The position numbers were made by a program, and so were the translations under genes. A stretch of 37,574 bases of DNA from Thauera sp. (lineage in GTDB: Bacteria; Pseudomonadota; Gammaproteobacteria; Burkholderiales; Rhodocyclaceae), in contig JAFLDS010000027.1 in the NCBI GenBank assembly GCA_017302295.1, forward strand, positions 1-37,574. The letters run 5' to 3'. How positions within the stretch are numbered: the stretch's first letter is position 1; every line of letters starts with the position of its first letter. Below are positions 1-8,002 of the stretch, piece after piece. The notes below the pieces were generated by a model. That model made no database searches. It saw only the letters and a program-made list of their open reading frames with translations, and was not told the origin of the DNA.

Positions 1-179
1 GCTTCTGCCAGCCCCTTGAGGCGCGCCGCTTCGCGACCGGTCTGCTCGGCTTTTGCCCGGGCTTCGGCCAGCGCGATTTCGTACGGGGCGCGGTCGATCT
101 GGAACAGCGGCTGGCCGGCTTTGACGTTTTCGCCTTCCTGATACAGGCGCTTCATCAGGATGCCGCCGACACGGGCGCG
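1..179 (-). CDS. RND/HlyD efflux periplasmic adaptor, internal fragment
   Basis: Read on the minus strand, this stretch encodes about 59 residues typical of an AcrA/MexA-type membrane-fusion protein. The lipoyl half-motif RVGGILMKRLYQEGENVKAG is followed by QPLFQIDRAPYEIAL and then an Ala/Glu/Lys-rich helix that would open the alpha-hairpin. In the family this periplasmic subunit links an inner-membrane RND pump to an outer-membrane channel. Neither the start nor the stop is present. The coding match stops at about 177-179, where the sequence passes without a spacer into an unrelated gene on the other strand. No complete protein can come from this piece as it stands. The substrate cannot be told. 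Confidence 0.8.
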
Positions 180-1609
180 AGACCTTCCTGCAGCGTGCGC
201 GGGCCGAGCGCGCCGACGGCGCCGCCGATGCCGACACGATGCGCTTCGTCGGCTGCGGACGGCCCTTGCCCGGCCATGCGCTGAGGATTGTGGGTGCGGC
301 GGGCGAGGAGCTGCCGGAACGCCAGGTCGGGCGCATCGAGTTCCGCGGCCCCTCGGCCACCGCCGGCTATTACGGCAACGCAGCGGAGACGGCGCGGTTG
401 CGCCGTGACGACTGGCTCGACAGTGGCGATCTGGGCTATCTCGCCGAGGGCGAACTGTTCGTCACCGGCCGCGTCAAGGACCTGATCATCCGCGGCGGGC
501 GCAACCTCTACCCCTACGAGCTCGAGGAGGCCATCGGCGCGCTGCCTGGTGTGCGCCGCGGCTGTGTCGCGGTGTTCGGCGCGGCCGACCCGGCCACCGC
601 GAGCGAGCGCCTCGTCGCCGTGGTCGAGACGCGGGAAAGCGACCCCGAGGCGCGCCGGGCCCTGCAAGGCAAGGTGGAGGCGCTGGCGCTGGAGCGGCTC
701 GGCGTGCCGCTCGACGAAGTGGTGCTGGCGCCGCCGCACAGTGTGCTGAAGACCTCGAGCGGAAAGATCCGGCGTGCCGCCACGCGCGATCTCTATCTGG
801 CCGGCCCGCTCGGCGGCGCGCGCAGCGTGCGGGTTCAGTTGCTGCGCCTCGCGGCGAGCGGGCTGGCGGCCCGGGCCCGGCGCCTGGCTGAGCGCGGCGG
901 CGCGCTGCTGTGGGCGGGCTGGGCCTGGCTGATGTTGCTCATGCTTGCACCTCCGGTCTGGCTGGCCGTCGTGGCGGCTCGGCGGCCTGCCGTCGGATGG
1001 CGGATCGGGCATTGGGGGGCACGCCTGCTGGCGCGCCTGCTCGGGGTGTCGATCGCGGTGGAGGGTCGCGACAAACTGCTCAGTCAGACCGCCTGCGTAG
1101 TCGCGGCAAACCATGCGAGCTACCTCGACGGCCTGGTGATGGTCGCCGCATCGCCACGCCCCTTTGCCTTCGTAGCCAAGCGCGAGTTGCAGGCGCAGCC
1201 GATCGCGGGTCCCTTCCTGCGCGGGCTGGGCGCGGTCTTCGTCGAGCGCTTCGCATTGCAGGAGAGCGTCGAGGGGGCCCGCGAGCTGGGCGCAAGGGCG
1301 CAGGCCGGGGAGTCCTTGTTTTTCTTTCCGGAGGGCACCTTCACCCGTCGCGCGGGGCTGGGCGAGTTTCGCCTCGGTGCGTTCGTCGCCGCGGTCGAGT
1401 CTGAACTGCCCGTCGTGCCGATTGCGCTGCGCGGAACGCGAGCCCTGCTGCCGGACGAGAGCTGGATGCCGCGGCGGACGGCGGTCGTCGTGCGTATCGG
1501 CGACGCCGTGGTGCCGCAGGGAAAGGGCTGGGCGGCCGCGATTGCGTTGCGCGACGGCGTGCGCGGCCGAATCCTGGCGGACTGCGGCGAGCCGGACGTG
1601 ACCGTGTAA
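180..1609 (+). CDS. Acyl ligase (AMP-forming) C-terminal part fused to PlsC-type acyltransferase, 5'-truncated
   Basis: The reading frame is open from the junction near 180 to TAA at 1607-1609, about 475 residues, and begins inside a domain. The first third is the C-terminal part of an ANL-superfamily adenylate-forming ligase: SGDLGY, then GRVKDLIIRGGRNLYPYELE, then the catalytic-lysine loop KTSSGKIRR. A hydrophobic segment (LLWAGWAWLMLLMLAPPVWLA) follows. The last third is a 1-acylglycerol-phosphate-type acyltransferase with NHASYLD (the HX4D motif), FFFPEGTFTR and VVPIALRGTR. Ligase-acyltransferase fusions of this kind are known to activate a fatty acid and pass it to a lysophospholipid, as Aas does. 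The first ATG in this frame (239) lies well inside the ligase and is unlikely to be the real start. The N-terminal ATP-binding part is missing because of the junction. The exact acceptor is not known. Confidence 0.8.
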
Positions 1610-1625
1610 GCGCCGGCGAGGCCGC

Positions 1626-3470
1626 TCAGCCGGGCTCGTCGAAGAACTGCAGGGTGTGCTTGCCGGCGTGCTTGGCCCGGTACATCGAGACGTCGGCTTG
1701 CCGCATCAGCGTGTCGACGTCCACCTCGTTCGCGTCGAACATCGCGATGCCCATGCTGGCGCTGCTCAGTGCAGTGTTGCCGTCGAGGGTGTAGGGCTCC
1801 GACAGGGCCTCCAGCGCCTTGTGGGCAATCTGACGCGCTTCGGCCATCGCCTGGCCGCGCTCGTGATGGAGATTCTCCAGCATGATGACGAACTCGTCGC
1901 CCCCGAGGCGGGCGACGGTGTCGGTTTCGCGCACCGCCAGGCAGAGCCGGCCGGCGACCTCGCGCAGCAGCCGGTCACCGCCCTGGTGTCCATGGCGGTC
2001 GTTGATGCACTTGAAATCGTCCAGGTCGATGAACACCAGCGCGCCATGCTTGCCGCTGCGTCGCGCCGAGGCCAGCGCGTGCTGCAGGCGGTCCATCAGC
2101 AGGCGGCGATTGGGCAGCTGTGTGAGGTGATCGTAAAAGGCGAGCGTGCGGATCTCGTTTTCGGCCGACTTGCGTTGCGTGATGTCGCTCAGCGCGGCGA
2201 CGTAGTTCGAGACGATGCCCTGTTCGTCGCGCACCGTCGTGATCGCCATCCAGAGCGGAAATACGTCCCCGTTCTTTCGCCGACCCACGATCTCGCCTTC
2301 CCAGGCGCCGGTCGTTTGCAGGCTGTGCGCCATCTCCTGCCTGAGCGACTGCTCCTGCAGGTCGGAGTGGAACACGCGAGCCTCACGACCGACGACATCT
2401 TCCGGCAGGTAACCGGTCATCTGGGTGTAGGCACGGTTGATGCGCAGGATGACCGCGTCGGCGTCGGTGATGACCATGCCCTGCTGGGCTTCGAAGGCGA
2501 TGGCGGCGATGCGCCGCTCGCGTTCTGCGGCGATTCGCTCGGTGACGTCGCGCGTGACGAAGACGACGGCGCGCTTCTCGCCCTGCGGGGTGTCGAGCGC
2601 CTGGGCCCGGCCCTCGAAGACACGATGTCCGCCGAGTGTGTCGAGTGCGTACTCGATCCGTTGCGGCGTGCGTGCCGCCAGCGTTTGGCGGATGAAGGCG
2701 AGAAAGCGGTCGGCATGGGCTTGCGGCAGCACCTCGTGCATCCGGCGTCCGAGCAGTTGCGTCTCGTCGGCATAGAGCAGTCGCTCCTCGGGCGAGCTCA
2801 CCTCCAGATAGCGTCCGTCCTCGTCGATCACCATCAACAGATCGGGTGATGCTCGCGTGACGGCGCGCGTGCGGGCTTCACTGCTGATCAAGGCGCGCTG
2901 CGTTTCCATCTGACGCTCGAAATCCTGCAGCAGCAGGCCTAGCAGTGCGGTGGCCGGGGCAAGCACGATGAGATACGGCAGCGCGAGCTCGCCGAACACC
3001 GAGCCTGCATGCTGGGCGGGCAGCAGGGCGAACCAGAGCAGGGCCAGGCAATGGATCGCCAGGCCGAGCATGAGGAAACCGGGCAGCGTGGCCTGCAGCC
3101 ACTGGCGCCTCACCAGCTGGCGGTACCCAAGACCGACAAGCAGCGCCGAGACGATCACCGCGACGCCGACGAAGGCGCCGGTTCCGGCCAGCCACAGGCG
3201 ATAGGCCGCAGCCATCGTTCCGGCGATGGCGCCGACGAGCGGGCCGCCGAAAAACGCGGCCATACCGAGCACGACCGTGCGGCCATCGAAAATCAGGCCC
3301 GGCGCCAGGGTAATCGGCATCAGCATGCCCGCGATGCAGATGCCGCCGAAGAGCAGACCTGAGGAAATGTCCGCCTGCTTCTTGCGCGCGCCCCAGGCGC
3401 GTACGTTGATCCCCTGCAGAAGGCTCAGGGCGAGCAGCAGCGAGGCGTTGTGCAGCAGGTCCAGGATCAT
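1626..3470 (-). CDS. Membrane-anchored PAS-PAS-GGDEF diguanylate cyclase
   Basis: The protein has 614 residues. Residues 1-190 hold several hydrophobic helices matching the 5TM receptor region of LytS/YhcK-type sensors. Two PAS domains follow (about 205-325 and 326-445; the second has GREARVFHSD and WEGEIVGRRKNGDVFPLW), then a GGDEF domain (about 455-610). The active-site motif GGDEF is intact at about 523-527. RETD lies exactly five residues before it, matching the RxxD inhibitory site, so feedback inhibition by c-di-GMP is expected. There is no EAL or HD-GYP domain, so the predicted reaction is 2 GTP to c-di-GMP at the inner membrane. The gene converges on the ligase/acyltransferase (stops 17 nt apart). 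ATG 3470 starts just before the first membrane helix. The input signal is unknown. Confidence 0.92.
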   Translation of the reverse strand: MILDLLHNASLLLALSLLQGINVRAWGARKKQADISSGLLFGGICIAGMLMPITLAPGLIFDGRTVVLGMAAFFGGPLVGAIAGTMAAAYRLWLAGTGAFVGVAVIVSALLVGLGYRQLVRRQWLQATLPGFLMLGLAIHCLALLWFALLPAQHAGSVFGELALPYLIVLAPATALLGLLLQDFERQMETQRALISSEARTRAVTRASPDLLMVIDEDGRYLEVSSPEERLLYADETQLLGRRMHEVLPQAHADRFLAFIRQTLAARTPQRIEYALDTLGGHRVFEGRAQALDTPQGEKRAVVFVTRDVTERIAAERERRIAAIAFEAQQGMVITDADAVILRINRAYTQMTGYLPEDVVGREARVFHSDLQEQSLRQEMAHSLQTTGAWEGEIVGRRKNGDVFPLWMAITTVRDEQGIVSNYVAALSDITQRKSAENEIRTLAFYDHLTQLPNRRLLMDRLQHALASARRSGKHGALVFIDLDDFKCINDRHGHQGGDRLLREVAGRLCLAVRETDTVARLGGDEFVIMLENLHHERGQAMAEARQIAHKALEALSEPYTLDGNTALSSASMGIAMFDANEVDVDTLMRQADVSMYRAKHAGKHTLQFFDEPG

Positions 3471-3540
3471 GACGCGGGGACACTGCGCAGCTGAGCAGGC
3501 CGGCGGACGGCGTCGACGATCACATGAGCTCCCTGAGGAC

Positions 3541-3568
3541 AGCCGTTTGACGGCTTCAGGAGCTGAAG
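3541..3568 (-). other. Two adjacent small perfect hairpins upstream of the GGDEF gene
   Basis: AGCCGT-TTG-ACGGCT occupies 3541-3555. CTTCAG-GAG-CTGAAG occupies 3554-3568 and shares two bases with the first. Both are perfect 6-bp stems with 3-nt loops. They lie 70-100 nt upstream of the diguanylate cyclase start on its coding strand, so they could fold in its 5' leader. They do not match any riboswitch class that I recognise. Confidence 0.35.
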
Positions 3569-3586
3569 GTTAAACAGGGGGCGGGC

Positions 3587-3629
3587 GCCCCGCCAACAAC
3601 CTCATCACGGTGGAGGTCATTGGCGGGGC
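3587..3629 (-). terminator. Stem-loop after the aldehyde dehydrogenase gene
   Basis: A perfect 10-bp inverted repeat, GCCCCGCCAA (3587-3596) and TTGGCGGGGC (3620-3629), is separated by 23 nt that contain a second small repeat (ACCTC/GAGGT). It begins 11 nt past the dehydrogenase stop, in the position of a transcription terminator. On the minus strand the stem is followed by a GC-rich stretch and only then by TGTTT, so it is not a classical intrinsic terminator. It may instead stabilise the 3' end of the mRNA. Confidence 0.45.
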
Positions 3630-3639
3630 TGCGCCGGCG

Positions 3640-5076
3640 TCAGACGTTTGCGATCGACACCGCGCGCGTGTTGAGGTAGGCGTCGAGCGCCTCCGGCCCA
3701 CCTTCGGTGCCGTAGCCCGAATCCTTCACGCCGCCGAAAGGCATCTCCGCCGACGGCAGCGCCGGCTGATTGACCCACAGCATGCCGACCTCGACGCGCT
3801 GCGACAGCAGGTGGGCGTGCTTCAGCGAACGCGTATAGGCATAGCCGGCCAGCCCGAAGGACAGGCGGTTGGCTTCGGCGATGGCCTCGTCCATGGTGTT
3901 GAAGCGGCGGATGGCGGCCACCGGGCCAAAGGGCTCGTCGTTGAACACTTTCGCCTCCAGCGGCACCTCGGTCAGCACGGTGGGCGCAAAGAAGTTGCCT
4001 TCACCCGCCAGTCGCTCACCGCCGGCGGCCACGGTGGCGCCGCGCTGCACCGCATCCTGCAGGAACTCGGCCATCGCCGTGATGCGGCGCGGATTGGCGA
4101 GCGGGCCCATCTGCGTGCCTTCGGCCAGGCCATCGCCCACCTTCAGCGACTGCGCGTGCTTGATCATGGCCGCGGCAAACTGGTCGTGGACGCTCTCGTG
4201 CACCAGGAAGCGGGTGGGCGAGATGCACACCTGCCCGGCGTTGCGGAACTTGGCAGCACCGGCGGCCTTCACCGCGAGTTCGACGTCGGCGTCTTCGCAC
4301 ACGATCACCGGCGCGTGGCCGCCCAGTTCCATCGTGACGCGCTTCATGTGCTGGCCGGCCATCGCGGCAAGCTGCTTGCCCACCGCAGTGGAGCCGGTGA
4401 ACGTGACCTTGCGGATCACCGGATGCGGAATCAGGTAGGACGAGATCTCGGCCGGGTTGCCATACACCAGGCCGACGACGCCAGCCGGCACGCCGGCATC
4501 GACGAAGGCGCGGATCAGCGCCGCCGGCGCCGCCGGGGTTTCCTCGGCGGCCTTCACCAGAATGGAGCAGCCGGTGGCCAGCGCCGCTGCAGCCTTGCGC
4601 ACCACCTGGTTGATCGGGAAGTTCCACGGCGTGAACGCGGCGACCGGGCCGACCGGGTCCTTCAGCACCAGCTGGCGGGTGGTCAGGTTACGCGACGGCA
4701 CGATGCGGCCATACACACGCATGCCCTCGTCGGCGAACCACTCGATGATGTCGGCTGCGGCCAGCGTCTCGAGGCGGGCCTCGACCAGCGGCTTGCCCTG
4801 TTCCTGGGTCAGCAGCGCGGCGATGGTGTCGGCACGCTCGCGCATCAGGCCGGCGGCGCGGCGCATGATCTTCTGGCGCTCGAGCGCGGGCACGTCGCGC
4901 CAGGTCTCGAAACCTTTCTGCGCGGCGGCAAGCGCGCGGTCGAGGTCGGCGATACCCGCGTGCGCGACGCGGCCGATCTCGGTCCCGGTGGCGGGGTTAT
5001 GCACGGGCAGCGTGCGGCCGTCGGCGGCGTCCTGCCACTGGCCGTCGATCAGCAATTGGGTGTTGGGATAGGTCAT
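3640..5076 (-). CDS. NAD(P)-dependent aldehyde dehydrogenase, succinate-semialdehyde type
   Basis: The protein has 478 residues, full length for the ALDH superfamily. The substrate-gating region [13 protein letters not shown], the catalytic Glu in MELGGHAP (about residue 250) and the nucleophile Cys in [11 protein letters not shown] (about residue 284) are all present with normal spacing. [17 protein letters not shown] closes the domain. The overall sequence resembles proteobacterial succinate-semialdehyde dehydrogenases, which oxidise succinate semialdehyde to succinate, but substrate calls inside this family are weak. The start [12 protein letters not shown] at 5076 is chosen because a GGAG lies upstream and the alignable family sequence begins here. 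The open frame continues to 5172, but the extra residues look non-coding. A small lipoyl-domain gene lies 118 nt upstream on the same strand. There is no GABA transaminase gene nearby. Confidence 0.9.
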   Translation of the reverse strand: MTYPNTQLLIDGQWQDAADGRTLPVHNPATGTEIGRVAHAGIADLDRALAAAQKGFETWRDVPALERQKIMRRAAGLMRERADTIAALLTQEQGKPLVEARLETLAAADIIEWFADEGMRVYGRIVPSRNLTTRQLVLKDPVGPVAAFTPWNFPINQVVRKAAAALATGCSILVKAAEETPAAPAALIRAFVDAGVPAGVVGLVYGNPAEISSYLIPHPVIRKVTFTGSTAVGKQLAAMAGQHMKRVTMELGGHAPVIVCEDADVELAVKAAGAAKFRNAGQVCISPTRFLVHESVHDQFAAAMIKHAQSLKVGDGLAEGTQMGPLANPRRITAMAEFLQDAVQRGATVAAGGERLAGEGNFFAPTVLTEVPLEAKVFNDEPFGPVAAIRRFNTMDEAIAEANRLSFGLAGYAYTRSLKHAHLLSQRVEVGMLWVNQPALPSAEMPFGGVKDSGYGTEGGPEALDAYLNTRAVSIANV

Positions 5077-5194
5077 TGGAAGTGTGCTCCGGTGGGGCAT
5101 GAGGGATGCCGATTTTCGGCGATTCGACGCAGCATGGTCCAGCGTTCCGGCACCTGCGTGCCGGACGGTCAAGTCTGCACAGACCGGGTTCGCT

Positions 5195-5479
5195 TCAGGA
5201 CAGCAATTCCAGCGTGGCGATCAACGTGTCCTCGCACACTTCGTCACCCACCGCCACATGCACGGCCACGACACGGCCCGCGCGCGTGGTGGGTACGTCG
5301 GTGCTGACCTTGCTCGTCTCGGTGCGGATCACGGTGTCATTGAATCTCAGCTCGTCACCCGGCTTGACGACAATCTCGGAAACGAAGGAGCCGTCGCCGG
5401 CGCAGTTGCCGCAGGTGCTCCAGCACTTGGGAAAGGCGGCGAGGCGGAGTTCGAAGAGGGCGGGCGTGGAGGTGCTCAT
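5195..5479 (-). CDS. Small free-standing biotin/lipoyl-attachment-like domain protein
   Basis: The protein has 94 residues. From about residue 28 it reads as one lipoyl/biotinyl hammerhead domain: [20 protein letters not shown], then [10 protein letters not shown], then [15 protein letters not shown] and a closing TLE. The Lys in [10 protein letters not shown] stands where lipoyl domains have the modified lysine (family pattern E-T/S-D-K-A/V). Unusually, the usual Asp before it is Ser. The short N-terminal part carries three cysteines in CWSTCGNC, a C-x3-C-x2-C pattern not normally part of this fold. No E2 catalytic or carboxylase domain is attached or nearby. It lies between yaiI and the aldehyde dehydrogenase, all on the minus strand, so it may be a carrier for an oxidoreductase, but the partner is unknown. 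The Shine-Dalgarno is weak. Confidence 0.72.
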   Translation of the reverse strand: MSTSTPALFELRLAAFPKCWSTCGNCAGDGSFVSEIVVKPGDELRFNDTVIRTETSKVSTDVPTTRAGRVVAVHVAVGDEVCEDTLIATLELLS

Positions 5480-5549
5480 GAGGTCGGTGAGGGGGCGATG
5501 AGTTGAAGAACAGCGGAGCGAAGCAGCCGTGGCACGAGCGACGGTGCAT

Positions 5550-5990
5550 TCAGCGCCGCAGCATGCGGTCGAGGCGGTTGGCGAAGGCCTGGCGGTCGGC
5601 GGCGCTGAACGCGGCCGGGCCGCCGGTTTCCACGCCCGAACTGCGCAGCGTGTCCATGAAGTTGCGCATGTCCAGCAGTTCGCGGATGTTTTCCTTGCCG
5701 TAGAGTTCGCCGCGCGGGCTCAGCGCATGCGCATCCTTCGCCACGACGTCCGCGGCCAGCGGAATGTCCGCGGTGACGACGAGGTCGCCGGCCTCGACAT
5801 GGCTGGCGATGTATTTGTCGGCCTCGTCGAAGCCGGGCGGCACCTGCACCATGCGGATCCGCGGCGATGCGGGGGTGCGCAGGAACTGGTTGGCGACCAG
5901 GGTCAGGGGTTGGCCGGTGCGGGTGGCCGCGCGGAACAGGATGTCCTTGACGACTGCGGGGCAGGCGTCGGCATCGACCCAGATATGCAT
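5550..5990 (-). CDS. yaiI: YaiI/YqxD family (UPF0178) protein
   Basis: The protein has 146 residues, normal for the family. The opening [18 protein letters not shown] is the family signature. [22 protein letters not shown] and [12 protein letters not shown] follow, with a conserved C-terminal [18 protein letters not shown]. The acidic clusters recall PIN-like nucleases, but no activity is firmly established for the family, so function stays open. ATG 5990 is preferred over an upstream in-frame ATG at 6041, because the stretch between them overlaps the infA terminator and does not resemble the family. An intrinsic terminator ends 36 nt upstream, so the gene needs its own promoter or read-through. 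Confidence 0.88.
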   Translation of the reverse strand: MHIWVDADACPAVVKDILFRAATRTGQPLTLVANQFLRTPASPRIRMVQVPPGFDEADKYIASHVEAGDLVVTADIPLAADVVAKDAHALSPRGELYGKENIRELLDMRNFMDTLRSSGVETGGPAAFSAADRQAFANRLDRMLRR

Positions 5991-6025
5991 CTTCGTTTGC
6001 TGGCGGTGTGCGCGCTGGCAGACAT

Positions 6026-6053
6026 GAAAAAGCCCTTGCACCGGGCAAGGGCT
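6026..6053 (-). terminator. Intrinsic terminator after infA
   Basis: A perfect 9-bp stem, AGCCCTTGC (6031-6039) and GCAAGGGCT (6045-6053), has a 5-nt loop. On the minus strand it is followed by a TTTTT run. It begins 22 nt past the infA stop, which is the textbook form and place for a rho-independent terminator. Confidence 0.85.
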
Positions 6054-6074
6054 CTATTGCGCTGCCGGACCGAT

Positions 6075-6344
6075 TCAGTGGCGGCGCTGGTGCGAGGGCG
6101 CGCTGCTCGTCCCCGCCGGGCGTCCGGGCAGATGGCGAAAGGTGATGCGGCCCTTGCTCAGGTCGTAGGGCGACATCTCGAGCGAGACGTTGTCGCCGGC
6201 GATGATGCGGATGTGGTTCTTCTTCAGCTTGCCGCCTGCATAGGCGATCAGGTTGTGACCGTTGTCGAGGGTGACGCGGTAGCGGCCGTCGGGCAGCACT
6301 TCAGTGACGGCGCCATGCATTTCGATGAGTTCTTCCTTGGCCAT
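6075..6344 (-). CDS. infA: Translation initiation factor IF-1, long form
   Basis: The protein has 89 residues. [60 protein letters not shown] and [10 protein letters not shown] form the S1/OB fold of IF-1, which binds the 30S A site during initiation. The canonical protein ends near residue 72. Here about 17 residues follow ([17 protein letters not shown]), a basic tail. Many betaproteobacteria carry a second, longer IF-1 besides the one in the ribosomal-protein cluster, and this copy, far from ribosomal genes, fits that paralogue. AAGGAG lies 8 nt before ATG 6344, which fixes the start. A strong terminator follows and no co-transcribed neighbour is evident. Confidence 0.93.
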   Translation of the reverse strand: MAKEELIEMHGAVTEVLPDGRYRVTLDNGHNLIAYAGGKLKKNHIRIIAGDNVSLEMSPYDLSKGRITFRHLPGRPAGTSSAPSHQRRH

Positions 6345-6662
6345 GTTCGGGCTCCTTGTCATTGTGCCGGCGCGGCGCCGGGTGGCGCGCTGGACCGGAC
6401 AGGCCTGTCTCCGCCGGGACAGGCTGGGGCCAGCGAAGCGGCCGGCGCGGGTGGCGTCGAGCGCGATCTGGCCGGGGCGGCGCGGTAAACGGCGGGCCGG
6501 GCGACTGGGTGATTCGGTGGCGCGCCGGTTCGCAAAGGAGGGCAGGCGCGAGCGACACGCGAATTGCAGGGTGAGCGCGTCACGTTACGGCCGGTCGGGT
6601 GCGGCTTCAGGGCAGCGTGACCGGGAGGGCGCGCAACCGCAAGGCGGCGCCGCGCAAAAACG
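6345..6662. other. Non-coding interval between infA and tRNA-Lys with a 12-bp palindrome
   Basis: This is very GC-rich, and no convincing gene is seen on either strand. The minus-strand leader of infA, with its AAGGAG, lies at the left end. A perfect 12-bp palindrome, GACAGGCCTGTC, sits at 6398-6409, about 55 nt upstream of the infA start. It could be an operator or a chance repeat. No clear -35/-10 pair for infA was found. Confidence 0.3.
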
Positions 6663-6692
6663 AAAATAGCCGGAGCGAACCCCGGCTATTTT
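6655..6692 (-). terminator. Intrinsic terminator after tRNA-Lys
   Basis: A perfect 11-bp stem, AAAATAGCCGG (6663-6673) and CCGGCTATTTT (6682-6692), has an 8-nt loop. On the minus strand it runs into TTTTCGTTTTTG. It lies 10 nt past the tRNA 3' end. Confidence 0.85.
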
Positions 6693-6702
6693 CTGTGATT
6701 CT

Positions 6703-6778
6703 TGGTAGGTCGTGCGGGATTCGAACCTGCGACCAACGGATTAAAAGTCCGCTGCTCTACCAGCTGAGCTAACGACCC
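6703..6778 (-). tRNA. tRNA-Lys (anticodon UUU)
   Basis: It is 76 nt on the minus strand, with CCA encoded. The D-arm begins AGCTCAGCTGGTAGAGC, the anticodon loop CTTTTAA gives UUU, and the T-arm has GGTTCGAATCC. The acceptor stem is GGGTCGT paired with ACGACCT, so the terminal pair G1-U72 is a wobble rather than the usual G-C; the discriminator base is A. A promoter lies directly upstream and an intrinsic terminator downstream, so this is a single-gene transcription unit. Confidence 0.97.
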
Positions 6779-6793
6779 AAAAAACGAGCGCGA

Positions 6794-6823
6794 AGTTTAG
6801 TCGCTGCTCGCGGGTTCTGTCAA
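6794..6823 (-). promoter_or_regulatory. Sigma-70 promoter of tRNA-Lys
   Basis: On the minus strand a perfect -35 TTGACA (6818-6823) is followed after 18 nt by TAAACT (6794-6799), 4 of 6 to the -10 consensus. Transcription would start near 6787, about 8 nt before the tRNA 5' end, which suits a stable-RNA promoter. Confidence 0.75.
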
Positions 6824-6858
6824 GAAAGGAGTCGCGTCCGATCGACCCGCAGGGCGCT

Positions 6859-7962
6859 TCAGCCCTCGCGCATCGAGAGGGCGTACTGGATCTTCATCGT
6901 GACGACCGCTCCCGCGATGATGGCGGCGGTGGTCAACATGGAGCCGAGCGCGAGTGTGGACAGGCCGCTGAGGCCCTGGCCGATGGTGCAGCCCACCGCG
7001 GTGACGCCGCCAAAGCCCATCAGGACGGCGCCGGCGATGTGACGTGCGAGGTCGCCCGCGTCGCGGAAACTCTCGATGCGGAAGCTGTGGCTCAGGAGGG
7101 CATGGATGGCGGAACCGGCGACGACGCCGAGCACGCTGGCGATACCGAAGGTGAGCGTACGACTGGTGTCGCTCCAGTTCATCAACAGATCCAGCGTGTA
7201 GGCGAGCGGGGCAACGAAGGTGAGGGATTCGGCGCGGTTGCTGCTGGAGGCGATGAAGGCTTCCTCGAGCGTGTCGGGGTGCTCGGCGAGATGGCCGAGA
7301 TGGCCGCTGACATACCAGCCGGCGACGACGAGCGCGCCGGTGGCGAAGCCGCCGAGCAGAAGGTTGGCGTCCCAGGCCTGGCGCCGCCACAGCGCAGCGA
7401 CGAGCAGACCGCCGCCAACGGCGGCCGACGAGGCCGCGAGCGCCACATCGGCGCCGAGCCAGGGGGCGATGAAGGCCGGCAGGCCCTGTCCGTGCGGCAG
7501 GGACAGGGCGACGGGGTCGAGCAGGCTCGACCGCCACACGGCGAACAGTCCGCGCAGCGTCATCAACGCGCTGATGGCGAAAAAGGTGAACACGACCAGG
7601 GACTTGAGGTTGCCGCCGCCGATGCGGATCAGCGTTCGTGCCCCGCAGCCCGAGGCCAGGGTCATGCCGGCGCCGAAGGCGACGCCGCCGACGAGGTGGG
7701 ACAACCAGATCAGGCGGCTGCCGGTGTAGATCGTCTTCGATGCGTCGAAAAGACCGCCGTACTGCAGCGCGGCGCTGCCCAGGATCGCCGTCGCGATGGC
7801 GAGCATCCACATCCGCATGCGGGTCCAGTCGCCCATGTGCACGATGTCCGAGATCGCGCCCATGGTGCAGAAACGGGTGCGGCTGCCGACCAAGCCGAAT
7901 GCGGCGCCGATCACGAATGCAAGCAGGGTGACGGTGGTGGCGACGGCCTGAAGGTCTTGCAT
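6859..7962 (-). CDS. YeeE/YedE family sulfur-compound (thiosulfate-type) transporter
   Basis: The protein has 367 residues with many hydrophobic helices. The family's paired cysteine motifs are present: SRTRFCTMGAISD near residue 25-40, ASGCGARTLIR in the middle, and AVGCTIGQGLSG near the end. In characterised members such as TsuA, conserved cysteines relay thiosulfate across the membrane; that role is inferred here. The start MQDLQAV at 7962 begins just before the first helix; the longer frame to 8082 overlaps queC and is not membrane-like. It lies 40 nt behind queC on the same strand and may be the last gene of the long tol-pal-que unit. No rhodanese or TusA gene is next to it. Confidence 0.87.
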   Translation of the reverse strand: MQDLQAVATTVTLLAFVIGAAFGLVGSRTRFCTMGAISDIVHMGDWTRMRMWMLAIATAILGSAALQYGGLFDASKTIYTGSRLIWLSHLVGGVAFGAGMTLASGCGARTLIRIGGGNLKSLVVFTFFAISALMTLRGLFAVWRSSLLDPVALSLPHGQGLPAFIAPWLGADVALAASSAAVGGGLLVAALWRRQAWDANLLLGGFATGALVVAGWYVSGHLGHLAEHPDTLEEAFIASSSNRAESLTFVAPLAYTLDLLMNWSDTSRTLTFGIASVLGVVAGSAIHALLSHSFRIESFRDAGDLARHIAGAVLMGFGGVTAVGCTIGQGLSGLSTLALGSMLTTAAIIAGAVVTMKIQYALSMREG

Positions 7963-8002
7963 GGTGTAGGCGGAGGTCCGCGCCGAAGCGGCGCGAAATG
8001 GC

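Noticed and set aside
1656-2849. 397-residue plus-strand open frame
   Set aside because: It lies wholly antisense to the GGDEF gene and its His/Arg/Gln-rich product resembles no family; typical of high-GC DNA.
3610-5307. 565-residue plus-strand open frame
   Set aside because: Antisense to the aldehyde dehydrogenase, whose active-site motifs and length are all intact; the product is low-complexity His/Gly/Arg.
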